Shown piece after piece: positions 9,601 through 18,600 of a stretch of DNA of 46,416 nt (its first letter is position 1; every line of letters begins with the position of its first letter). The DNA is taken from the IMG/VR virus record IMGVR_UViG_3300042691_045046, positions 1 through 46,416 of that record; one strand, written 5' to 3'. The notes under the pieces were generated by a model, which saw only the letters and a program-made list of their open reading frames with translations, was not told the origin of the DNA and searched no databases. This DNA is from a virus. The translations under genes were made by a program, and so were the position numbers.

Positions 9601-12600
9601 CTTACAGGTTCGTTAACAGCAACTACAATTAATACAACCTATTTAACAGCTAGTGGAAATAATTACCCAACTAATCCGGGTACATCAAGTTATTTTTTAC
9701 AAACAGATGGTACTGGTAATTTAAGTTGGAATTATGTCAGATCAGTTTTGGAAAGTGTTAAAAATGTTGGAGCAACTACATTAATAAAAGGTACTCCTGT
9801 TTATGTAACTTCATCAGTTGGTAATACAGCCGAAGTAGTTAAAGCAGATGCTGCTAACCCTTTATTAATGCCTGCTACTTATATCTTAAATGAAACCTTA
9901 ACAGCAGGCCAACAAGGTTTAGGCATAGTATTAGGATTTATAAACAATATTGACACTTCAGCATTTAACGAAAGTGATCAAGTATATGTTAATGCAGGAG
10001 GAGGCTATACAAATGTACAACCAACAGGATCTGTACTAATACAACCTTTAGGTACAGTTGTTAGAGTAGATAACACCAATGGAAGTATAATGATTTCCAA
10101 TACTGGTGTTACTAATAGCTTACCTAATATCAACCCAGGTTATGCTTGGGTTGGTAATAGTGATTGGTTACCTACAGCAACTGCAACTTCATCTTTTAGA
10201 CCTTATATAGATAATATAGTAACAGTAGGACTATCAGGTAGTGCTACAAACTATAATTCAATTAAGACAGCTGTAGATAGTATTACTGATGCTTCTGAAA
10301 ATAATACCTACACAGTAAGAGTTTATCCTGGTATCTATATTGAAGATACAATCACAGTTCCTTCTTGGGTAGCTGTAAAAGGTGATAGCTCAATATCAAC
10401 TGTAGTTTCTGCTTCTAATCCAAGCCAAAGTATATTCATAATGAGTGACCAATCTATGGTCATTGATATGCAAATACAAGGCTCAACCTACACTGGATCT
10501 TCAGCTGTATATTATTCTTCTCCAACTACACCTCAAAGAAATGCTATTGCATATGTTGAAAATGTTCGTTTTGGTACTAACTATACAAATGCAACTTGTG
10601 CTGGTTCTGGAAGTGGTAATTGTATATTACAGTGTTCTAATGTAAAATATGGTGGCTACACAGATAATACTTTACAAAAATCATTTGATATTGGTTTCCG
10701 TGTAACAGGTAGTGGGGGTAGTATTGGTAGAATGCAGTTACGTAACGTAACTTCTACTAATGGTGGTGTAGCAGGAACTGATAATAACCAAATATTTGCA
10801 TTAGCAGATGCTCCTGGTTGTACGTTTATTGTTAACGGATGCTTGTTAACAAGAGCAACGGGTACTGCTAGAGGTACTGGATTTAAAGTATATAATGGAG
10901 GTTCACTTCGTTTAACAGGTGTTAACTTCCAAAGATGGATAAATGGTATATGGGCACCACAAACAGGATCTGCTCCTTCAATTGATGCTGTTGCACTTAA
11001 CTTTGAAAACTGTACATATGATGTTTTAATTGAACACACAGGTTCAACTGGTAAAATATCTGGTACTGATACTTTCCTTAAAACTATTATCCCTGCTACT
11101 GCTTCTCTCTATGAAGTAGGTCAAGACCCAAGAAGAATAACTGTAGCTAAAAAAGGAGGTGATTTTACCTCTATTAGTGCCTCTGTTGCTTGGATTACAG
11201 ATTCTTCAGCTGATAACAGATATATAATTGAAGTAGGCCCTGGCCAATTTACAGAGAAAACAATTGATTTAACAGGTAAACCATATGTTAGTATTGTAGG
11301 TAGTAACATTCAAACTACCCAAATCTTCCCAAGCTCATCTGCTCAACACATTATTAAGATGGGTATTAATAACGAAGTATCCTTCTTAAATTTAGCAAAC
11401 GCTGGGTCTGGATACTCAGCCTTGTATATAGATGATATTGGAGATTTTGCACAAGCACATAAAATATCTATATATGATTGTGATAGAGGTATAACTGTAG
11501 ATGCAAACACAACTGATACTCAATTTTATGGTGAATACATTGATATAAACGGAACCTTTAGTTATGGTGTTTATGTATCATCTAGTAATGGAGCCTCATC
11601 GTATTGTAACTTAGAAAACTATTACTTATTCCCATCAGCAAGTGCTGCTATAGGTAATTATGCTGTAGGCCCTAGCTCCAGTTTAAATCTTTATACTTCA
11701 CTATTTAAAGGTGATTCTACGGCTAACTCAATAGCTGTTAAACTAGAAAACGGTTCAACATTAGAAGCATCTGGTCTAGATATACAAGATTGGGACTATG
11801 GATATGTTGTTCCTAATATAGGTAATCCTCCATTATTTAGAATAGTAGGATCAATGATTCATGATTCTTCTACTTATGATTTTGATGTACAAAAAACAGG
11901 CACAGTAGGTAGATATCAAGGGGTATCTGATCACAGTAAGATAAACAATGTAAGTGAAGAATTCTATTGGAATTTCTTAGACGATACAGACGGTGAGAAT
12001 GATGTTACACGTAAATTATCTGTAACTTTTGCTGACGGTACCCATACAGATGCTACAACCCTTATCTTTAACGGCTCACCAATGGGTGTTATATCAGGAG
12101 GTGAGATAACAATCTCTAGTAGTTTAACTGTCACTACAGCTGCTGGATTTGGTTATTTACATGACCCTATTAATCCTGAAGTATTTAAAAGATATGATTG
12201 GGTAGATGGTGATATAACTTTGTCTCCTAATACAAATAACTACATCTATATTAATAGCAATGGTGTATTATCAGCAGCTGGTACAACACCTAACTTTGCA
12301 CAAAATATTATATTAGGAAGAGTAGTTACAAATACTACTGGAGTAGAATTTATAGATCAAAGTCCATGGAATGCAGAACATACAGCTAATAGATTATCTA
12401 AATTTAATAGAGAAGCCCTTGGACCTGTATTTGCTGATGGCTCTATAGTTACCGAAAAATCAGGGTCTGCCTTCAGATTAGACGTAACACAAGGTAACTA
12501 TTATTTCTCAGAAAATAACTTCCTACCAGCAGGTACATCATCAATTAATTTGACACAATATTATCAAAGTGCTTCAGTTTGGGCTAGATATACTTCATCT

Positions 12601-13893
12601 GTAGTACCAAATAATGTATATGCTTCAGGCAGTGCTTTAGTAGCAATGTCTGCTTCATATTATACCAAACATACAGTTTATTTAGTAGGTGATGGAGCTG
12701 ATGAAGAATATTTCTTAGTAATTAATAACAACCAATATTCAAGTCTAGTATCTACAGAAAATGCTGATTTACCAACTATACCAACATATTTTAATGATGG
12801 TGTAGTGCCTCTCGCAGCTGTGTATGTCCAATCAGGCTCAGCTAATATAACTCAAATTCAAGATATCAGACCGATAATTGGTTTTAGAGCAGCTGGTGTA
12901 AACGCATCTTCTGTACACGGTAACCTCTTAGGTCTAAATGCTGATGATCACACACAATATCTTCGTGTTGATGGTTTTAGAGAAATGACTGGTGATCTTG
13001 GATTAGGTGGGAATGATATTTATAATGTTCTCTCATTATCAGGGTCAAGTGTTATAACTAACACTTTACAGATTAAAAACTTAACTTTAGATAATGCTCA
13101 AACTAGATTTGTAGTTACTGACACAAACGGAAATACATTTTATAGAACATCTGGTGCTGATGGGAGTAGCGGAACATCAGGAAGTTCTGGATCATCAGGC
13201 ACATCGGGCTCAAGTGGTACCTCAGGCTCATCAGGTACAAGTGGATCTAGTGGCACTAGTGGCTCAAGTGGAACAACAGGTTCAAGCGGTACAAGCGGTA
13301 CCTCTGGTTCAAGCGGTACTTCTGGTTCAAGTGGAACAAGTGGTATTTCTGGCACAAGTGGTACTAGTGGCTCTTCAGGCACTAGTGGTTCAAGTGGAAC
13401 AACAGGTACAACAGGCACTAGTGGTACTTCCGGTACAGGCTTTAATACAATCAATAGCCCTGCTATTGGAAGAGTATTATTATCAGATGGCACAACCAAT
13501 GCTGCTACTGCTTCTATTAGTATGAGCTTTGCAAGCGGTATCTTAAATGTAACTAGCTCAATAATAGCTACTAATTTTACCGGCTCATTATTAGGTACAG
13601 CTTCGTTTGCCGCTACAGCTTCATTTGCATTAAATGCAGGTGCTGCTGGATTAAGAACAAAAGCAGGATCAGTAGCACCAGGTTCTTTTGCAGGTAATCC
13701 TAGAAAAGCAACTGTAACATTTACTTCATCTTTTGCAAATGCAAATTACGCAATTGTAGTAACAGGTGAAGATTCAAGAACATGGACTATAGAAAGTAAA
13801 GTATCAGGATCATTTATTATTAATGCCAACAGTAATGTAGCATTAGCAGGAACAACATATTGGATAGCAACAGCGTATGGGGAAACTAACTAA
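6601..13893 (+). CDS. Giant tail fibre with collagen-like blocks and beta-helices
   Basis: A 2430-residue adhesion fibre protein. The N-terminus (QYLKLRRSSVPGKTPDTGSLDFGEIALNT) is the common 'LRRSxxPGKxPxxxxLxxGEIAxNTYDG' virion-attachment segment. Gly-X-Y blocks lie at residues 388-555, 680-736 and 2185-2280. They are almost only G, S, T and A and contain no proline. Each ends in the same cap, GTGFxTINxPxxGRxLLSDG-xxNAATAS. Two beta-barrel-like repeats (about 840-970 and 1040-1175) share 'G-x-x-V-Y-(I/V)-(S/T)-(G/S)-S-x-G-N' phrases. Two pectin-lyase-like beta-helix modules follow (from about 1205 and 1512), each with V-x-PG-x-(Y/F)-x-E. Near residue 2110 is HGNLLGLNADDHTQYLRVDG, a familiar fibre motif. 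The C-terminal domain has TFTSSFANANYAIVVTGED. It has its own late-type motif. Confidence 0.9.
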   Translation: MANQYLKLRRSSVPGKTPDTGSLDFGEIALNTYDGLAFMKKSGSNGEEIVTIGSTIGSFSGSFTGSLQGTASWAINALTASYVSNLPVIDNSRIVTGSITASVGVEFDKAFKVENNIPDPSGNTTLLLINQSGSVAINTGSFDPNNPETLLIISHDDTTYNLIVGRSNTDNYSQFNIKNQSSGSLASSDIVATNDIGNEDDYYVDLGINSSTYDNPFFVGSANDAYLYSKADDFYIGNAKTSQKLVLFNGGSDALTNAKLVLLDNNQHELTGSINITGDIYTPSISQNLSLSESIVAVDTTTGLFQYTNNISSASFALTASSADDFTVRGTLTAQTIHAQTITSSTEYVTGSTIFGSLLTDTHQFTGSVDITGSLIINGTSYTAATSGTSGTAGSAGTSGTAGSSGTAGSSGSSGTSGSSGTSGSSGTAGSSGTSGTSGSSGTSGSSGTSGSSGSSGTSGSSGSSGTSGSSGTSGSSGTSGSSGSSGTSGSSGTSGTAGSSGSSGTSGSSGTSGSSGTSGSSGTSGISGTSGLSGSSGTSGSSGSSGTSGTSGTGFDTINSPSQGRILLSDGTTNAATASSALIYNNNNFNISGSTTITGSLTVTDTITAQTLVVQTITSSVEFITGSTRFGSLLSNTHQFTGSVSITGSLSVKDLSLNNLATFVVVDQTTGQLYYNTAGAAGSSGTSGTTGTSGTSGTSGENGTNGTSGTSGTSGINGSSGTSGTAGTSGTSGTGFNTINNPAQGRVLLSDGSINAATASANLTYSGSALYITGSVYISGSLNYTSGSLNNVNYIDFNLNPGVASAIGRLKFDSGEGTLQLGLVGGNVIANIGEDLFQYVYNNTGTSLTKGQVVYISGSQGNRIAVKLASAAAEQGSANTLGFVAETIAAGNEGWVQTEGTLRGLDTTGLIGGKLIFLSSSAGQYTQTPPVAPNHGVRLGYAERIDNNVGSIYIKIDNGYELGELHDVVDSTTTSSYGDLFIKNGNVWINSKQLTGSYGLTGSLTATTINTTYLTASGNNYPTNPGTSSYFLQTDGTGNLSWNYVRSVLESVKNVGATTLIKGTPVYVTSSVGNTAEVVKADAANPLLMPATYILNETLTAGQQGLGIVLGFINNIDTSAFNESDQVYVNAGGGYTNVQPTGSVLIQPLGTVVRVDNTNGSIMISNTGVTNSLPNINPGYAWVGNSDWLPTATATSSFRPYIDNIVTVGLSGSATNYNSIKTAVDSITDASENNTYTVRVYPGIYIEDTITVPSWVAVKGDSSISTVVSASNPSQSIFIMSDQSMVIDMQIQGSTYTGSSAVYYSSPTTPQRNAIAYVENVRFGTNYTNATCAGSGSGNCILQCSNVKYGGYTDNTLQKSFDIGFRVTGSGGSIGRMQLRNVTSTNGGVAGTDNNQIFALADAPGCTFIVNGCLLTRATGTARGTGFKVYNGGSLRLTGVNFQRWINGIWAPQTGSAPSIDAVALNFENCTYDVLIEHTGSTGKISGTDTFLKTIIPATASLYEVGQDPRRITVAKKGGDFTSISASVAWITDSSADNRYIIEVGPGQFTEKTIDLTGKPYVSIVGSNIQTTQIFPSSSAQHIIKMGINNEVSFLNLANAGSGYSALYIDDIGDFAQAHKISIYDCDRGITVDANTTDTQFYGEYIDINGTFSYGVYVSSSNGASSYCNLENYYLFPSASAAIGNYAVGPSSSLNLYTSLFKGDSTANSIAVKLENGSTLEASGLDIQDWDYGYVVPNIGNPPLFRIVGSMIHDSSTYDFDVQKTGTVGRYQGVSDHSKINNVSEEFYWNFLDDTDGENDVTRKLSVTFADGTHTDATTLIFNGSPMGVISGGEITISSSLTVTTAAGFGYLHDPINPEVFKRYDWVDGDITLSPNTNNYIYINSNGVLSAAGTTPNFAQNIILGRVVTNTTGVEFIDQSPWNAEHTANRLSKFNREALGPVFADGSIVTEKSGSAFRLDVTQGNYYFSENNFLPAGTSSINLTQYYQSASVWARYTSSVVPNNVYASGSALVAMSASYYTKHTVYLVGDGADEEYFLVINNNQYSSLVSTENADLPTIPTYFNDGVVPLAAVYVQSGSANITQIQDIRPIIGFRAAGVNASSVHGNLLGLNADDHTQYLRVDGFREMTGDLGLGGNDIYNVLSLSGSSVITNTLQIKNLTLDNAQTRFVVTDTNGNTFYRTSGADGSSGTSGSSGSSGTSGSSGTSGSSGTSGSSGTSGSSGTTGSSGTSGTSGSSGTSGSSGTSGISGTSGTSGSSGTSGSSGTTGTTGTSGTSGTGFNTINSPAIGRVLLSDGTTNAATASISMSFASGILNVTSSIIATNFTGSLLGTASFAATASFALNAGAAGLRTKAGSVAPGSFAGNPRKATVTFTSSFANANYAIVVTGEDSRTWTIESKVSGSFIINANSNVALAGTTYWIATAYGETN
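7762..8265 (+). repeat. Collagen-like Gly-X-Y tract 1
   Basis: 168 consecutive residues in Gly-X-Y register, dominated by GTS, GSS and GTA triplets. Codons vary (GGT/GGC/GGA, TCA/AGT/TCT/AGC), so the protein pattern rather than the DNA is conserved. Pro is absent, so any triple helix would have to be stabilised in another way, such as threonine glycosylation or trimerising caps. Confidence 0.9.
8638..8808 (+). repeat. Collagen-like Gly-X-Y tract 2
   Basis: 57 residues (680-736 of the fibre) in Gly-X-Y register with occasional GEN, GTN and GIN triplets. It ends in the same GTGFNTINNPAQGR cap as the other tracts. Confidence 0.88.
13153..13440 (+). repeat. Collagen-like Gly-X-Y tract 3
   Basis: 96 residues (2185-2280 of the fibre) of GTS/GSS/GTT triplets. 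It lies just before the C-terminal receptor-proximal domain and ends in the GTGFNTINSPAIGR cap. Confidence 0.88.
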
Positions 13894-13901
13894 ATATTTA
13901 T
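13894..13901 (+). promoter_or_regulatory. Late-promoter-like motif before second fibre
   Basis: Exact ATATTTAT one base after the giant-fibre stop, with only 8 bases between it and the ATG at 13910. If transcription starts about 7 bases downstream, as at T4 late promoters, the transcript would be nearly leaderless. Confidence 0.5.
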
Positions 13902-13909
13902 ATTAGATT

Positions 13910-15589
13910 ATGCCAATATTTTATACAGATTCAGGTAGTTTTAACGATTTAAGTGTTACAGGAAGTGCTTTTATAAGTAGCTCTTTAACTGTAGGAAATT
14001 CTATTACAGCACAAACTCTTGTCGTACAAACAATTACATCATCAATTGATTTTGTAACTGGATCTACTCGTTTTGGTAGTCTGTTAAGTAATACACACCA
14101 ATTTACTGGATCTGTAAATATAACTGGTTCTCTCACTATAAATGGAACTTCATTTACTACTGCTACTAGTGGAACTAGCGGCACAGCCGGCTCAAGCGGT
14201 ACCACAGGCACAAGTGGAACTGCTGGAAGCTCAGGTACTACAGGCTCTTCTGGTACAGCTGGTTCAAGTGGTACTACAGGCACAAGTGGCACTAGTGGCT
14301 CTACAGGTACTAGTGGTTCAAGTGGCACTAGTGGTTTTACAGGTACAAGTGGTTCAAGCGGTACAACAGGTTTAAGCGGCACGTCTGGTTCAAGTGGTAC
14401 TACAGGCACAAGTGGTACTAGTGGAACCAGCGGCCAAACAGGTACTAGTGGTACATCAGGCCAAAACGGTACAAGTGGTACAAGTGGCTTATCAGGCACA
14501 AGTGGTAGCTCAGGAACCTCCGGCAATTCAGGTACAAGTGGTTCAAGCGGTACAACAGGTTCAAGCGGCACGTCTGGTCAAACTGGTTCAAGCGGTACAT
14601 CTGGTCAAACTGGTTCTAGTGGTACAAGTGGTACAAGTGGACAAAGTGGTTCTAGTGGTACAAGTGGTCAAACGGGTAGTAGTGGTACTAGTGGCCAAAC
14701 AGGCACAAGCGGTACTAGCGGAATAACAGGTACTAGTGGTACCAGCGGATTAACAGGCACAAGCGGTACTAGCGGATTAACAGGCACAAGCGGTACTAGC
14801 GGAATAACAGGCACAAGTGGTACATCTGGTCAGGGTACAAGCGGCACTAGCGGTCAAACAGGTACTAGTGGCACTAGCGGATTAACAGGTACTAGTGGTA
14901 CTAGCGGAATAACAGGCACAAGTGGCACTAGTGGATTAACAGGCACAAGTGGCACTAGTGGATTAACAGGTACAAGCGGTACATCTGGTCAGGGTACTAG
15001 TGGTACTAGTGGCCAAGGCACAAGCGGCACCAGTGGATTAACAGGTACAAGTGGCACCAGTGGGTTAACAGGTACAAGCGGTACCTCTGGTCAAAATGGT
15101 ACTAGTGGTACTAGTGGCCAAACAGGCACAAGCGGTACTAGCGGAATAACAGGCACAAGCGGTACTAGCGGAATAACAGGCACAAGCGGTACAGGCGGTA
15201 CCAGTGGTCAAACGGGTAGTAGTGGTACTAGTGGTATAAGTGGTGGTTTTACTAGTTTTTCTAAATCGATTGTTATAATTAATAATAGCCTGGTTGCTCA
15301 ATCCGATACTGGTTCATTTGTTGGCTGGAGAGCCCCCTTTACTTGCACTGCCAGTCTAGTAGCAGGATTTAGAGATAGTGGATCTGGTTTAGTAGTAAAT
15401 GCATTTAAAAATACTGCTGCAACTGCCCTATTAGCTTCAAATCTTTCTGTTAATATAACCGGATCTTGGGTATCAAGCTCAACATTACAAAATACAAATT
15501 TTAATATAGGAGATACGCTATATTTTAATATAGTAAACTTTACTGGTTCTTTAACAGAAATAGGTGTACAGGTAGACTTTATAAAATAA
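13910..15589 (+). CDS. Second collagen-like tail fibre protein
   Basis: A 559-residue fibre protein. Residues 1-85 repeat a module found twice in the giant fibre: [20 protein letters not shown], then [23 protein letters not shown]. Residues 88-445 are a long Gly-X-Y tract made mostly of GTS, GSS and GTT with regular GQT, GIT and GLT triplets and no proline. Three places read GTSGQGTSG, which drop one residue and break the triplet register. The C-terminal domain (about 446-559) is a beta-rich head: [50 protein letters not shown]. It may sit beside or extend the giant fibre. The function in receptor binding is inferred from architecture. Confidence 0.85.
   Translation: MPIFYTDSGSFNDLSVTGSAFISSSLTVGNSITAQTLVVQTITSSIDFVTGSTRFGSLLSNTHQFTGSVNITGSLTINGTSFTTATSGTSGTAGSSGTTGTSGTAGSSGTTGSSGTAGSSGTTGTSGTSGSTGTSGSSGTSGFTGTSGSSGTTGLSGTSGSSGTTGTSGTSGTSGQTGTSGTSGQNGTSGTSGLSGTSGSSGTSGNSGTSGSSGTTGSSGTSGQTGSSGTSGQTGSSGTSGTSGQSGSSGTSGQTGSSGTSGQTGTSGTSGITGTSGTSGLTGTSGTSGLTGTSGTSGITGTSGTSGQGTSGTSGQTGTSGTSGLTGTSGTSGITGTSGTSGLTGTSGTSGLTGTSGTSGQGTSGTSGQGTSGTSGLTGTSGTSGLTGTSGTSGQNGTSGTSGQTGTSGTSGITGTSGTSGITGTSGTGGTSGQTGSSGTSGISGGFTSFSKSIVIINNSLVAQSDTGSFVGWRAPFTCTASLVAGFRDSGSGLVVNAFKNTAATALLASNLSVNITGSWVSSSTLQNTNFNIGDTLYFNIVNFTGSLTEIGVQVDFIK
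14171..15244 (+). repeat. Collagen-like Gly-X-Y tract of second fibre
   Basis: 358 residues of Gly-X-Y triplets. The second half has a higher-order period: GTSGTSG followed by LTG, ITG, QTG or QNG, about 9 residues (27 bases) long. G-Q-G register breaks occur near 14827, 14987 and 15012. Confidence 0.88.
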
Positions 15590-15602
15590 TTATAATTAAG
15601 TT

Positions 15603-18600
15603 ATGGCAATATCATACTCAGGATCTTTTGCAGCAGCTAACAATAAAGTAGCAGGTACCTCTCTTTTATTTACTTCTACTAAAAATATCCCTTCAGGAAG
15701 TCTAGCAATAATATTTGTAGGAATAGACAACCCAGGAACAGGTAATAATACAAACTTTATTACTAGTGTAACAGATAATGGAGCTGCATATAACTTTTTA
15801 CAAGGTAATGGATTCAATAATACAGTAAGGACTATAGCAACACAATCTGATGGTAAAATATTAGTTGGTGGTGATTTTTCTGCTTATGATGGGCAATTTA
15901 TTAACTATATTGCTCGTTTACATACAAACGGGATTTTAGATACTAGTTTTACTCCACCACAAAATATAAATGGGCCTGTATTTAAAATAATTATACAACC
16001 TAATGAAACAGGATCTATTTTAACTAATGGTGTTTTTTCTGTTGGTCCTTCTCCAAATATTTCAAGAGTATCAGATGGTGGAGGTGCTACTGGAGATAGT
16101 CAAAATGCTGCTTTACTTGCTGGAGGAAGTACTGGAAGTGGTGCACTTAGCTGTACTGAAGAATTTAATGGATCTACCTGGATAAATGGAGGAAGTATGA
16201 TTAATGCTAGAGGCAATCCTTCACTTACTGGTACTCAAAATGCTGCTTTAGCAGGAGGATTTGACTCCATTGTAAATCGCTTTACTGAGGAATACGATGG
16301 TACTACTTGGGCTGCTGGAGGACTTACAATTGGTGATAATATACGAGGAGGAATAGGAGGCACGGTAAATGCTGCTGTAGCACAAATAAGTTATAGTCCT
16401 ACCAATATACAAGAATATGATGGTACTTCTTGGACAGCAGCAAATCCTATGAGCACTCTTAGAAATAGTTCCATAGTTGGTACTCAAAATGCCGCTTTAG
16501 CACCAGGTGGTATTCAAGATGCTACTACTCTGGCTGTAACTGCTACAGAAGAATATAATGGAACTACCTGGGCAGGTGGAGGATCCCTACCCATTAGTAC
16601 ATATAATAATCTATCAGTTGGAATTCAAAATAATGCTTTAACTATAGGAGGACAAAATGAATTTTCTGTTCAGCGCACTAATAGTTCTTTATATAATGGC
16701 ACTGTTTGGACAACAGATTCTACTATAATTGGGAGCGGCATTGGTGGTAGTAACCAAGGATCTGGTACTAGTAATTTAGCTTTATTTGTCAATGGTGATA
16801 AGTTTCTTGCAGGTTCATGCACTGTTTTAGAATATAACGCTACAAATGTATGCCTTGACACTTCAGAAAAAATAATAGCTGCAGGATCTTTTACAGGAGG
16901 TGCTGCCCGTATGGATCTAAATGGTAATATAGATGTATCATTTAATTGTGGCTCAGCATTTAATAATACTGTATGTACCGTAATTATACAAGATGTTACA
17001 GAATATACAGCTAGTATTAATAATATATGGACAGCTGGAGGTGCTATGATTACTGCAAGACATGCCTTAGCAGGAGCTGGTACTCAAAATGCAACTGTAG
17101 CTTTTGGAGGAAATATTGTTAATACTACAGGAAGATGTACTGAAGAATACGATGGTACTACTTGGTCATCAAGTAATAATTTAATTAATGGTCTATTTTA
17201 TCCTGGAGGAGCTGGTACTCAAAATGCTGCTTTAGCTTTTGGAGGGTCTTCAGGATCATTTATATTATCATGTACCGAGGAATACGATGGTACTACTTGG
17301 ATAGCAGGAGGATCAATGGGAAATGCTTCAGCTTGCTTAGCAGGAGCTGGTACTCAAAATGCTGCTTTAGCTTTTGGAGGACAATCAGGATCACTTTTAT
17401 CATGTACCGAGGAATACGATGGTACTACTTGGACAGCAGGAGGAAGTTTAAACACTGCTAGATGTACTTTGGCAGGAGCTGGTACTCAAAATGCTGCTTT
17501 AGCTTTTGGAGGAATTTGTACTATTTCTCCTACTATAGTCACTCCTTTCACTGAAATATATGATGGTACTACTTGGACTTTTGCAGATAGTTTAAATAAT
17601 GCAAGATGGGCATTAGCAGGAGCTGGTACTCAAAATGCTGCTTTAGCTTTTGGAGGAGCTTCAGGACCAATATTATCATGTACAGAACAATATAATGGTA
17701 CTGTTTGGGAAGGTAGTTTACCTTTAATTAATACAAAATATCTAACCGCTGGAGGCACTGGTACCCAAAATTGCGCTTTGTCTTTTGGAGGACTCTCAGG
17801 AACATCATTATCATGTACTGAAGAATATGGTACTTTTCAAAATACTTATACTACTAAAATTATATTTGGTGGTCTTTTTACTAGCTATAGTGGTTCTACT
17901 TCTAATGGTATTGCTCGCATTAATGGAAATGGAACATTAGATACTTCATTTAATACAGGCGCTGGTTTTAGCACTGCTGATGTAAGAAACTACCAGTTCT
18001 ATAGTTCATCAACATGCTTATTAGCAGTAGGTAATTTCACCTCTTATTCAGGTTCAGCTCGTAACAGGATTGCTCTTCTTAATGCAACTAATGGTACCCT
18101 TATTCCTACTTCTTCATTTAATATAGGAGCCGGATTTAATTCTGCTGTTAACGATCTAGCTGTTCAATCTGATAATAAAATAGTAGCTGTAGGAGCCTTT
18201 ACAACATATTCAGGCTCAAATGTAAATCGTATTGCACGTATTAATACTACAGGATTAATAGATTCTGGATCAACTTTCAATACAGGGGCTGGATTAAATA
18301 ATACAGGAAGTGTTGTAAAATACTATACATCTGGCTCTACTGATGTTATACTAATTGGAGGTATCTTTACTACCTATTCAGGATCAACCCAAAGTGGTTC
18401 TGTTCGAATATTACCTAGTGGCTCTAGAGATACTGACTTTAATATAGGCTCTGGTTTTGGCACAACAATAGGTGCTAATGATTATTTGATTCGGCCTGAT
18501 GGGAAAATAATAGCAATAGGAGGATTTACCAGATATTCATCATCCTTTACTCCTTTTCCCAATCGCATAATCCAGCTTAATCCTAATGGCTCAGTTGATG

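Noticed and set aside
7762-15244. CRISPR-like regular DNA repeats
   Set aside because: The repeats are protein-coding triplets with variable codons and no unique spacers of constant length.
7743-15301. Long minus-strand frames rich in Pro, Val, Glu and Leu, and other-frame plus-strand frames, over the collagen-like tracts
   Set aside because: They are mirror products of the Gly-Ser/Thr repeat DNA (GGT/ACT/AGT triplets). They have no start context, lie entirely over real genes, and lose pattern outside the repeats.
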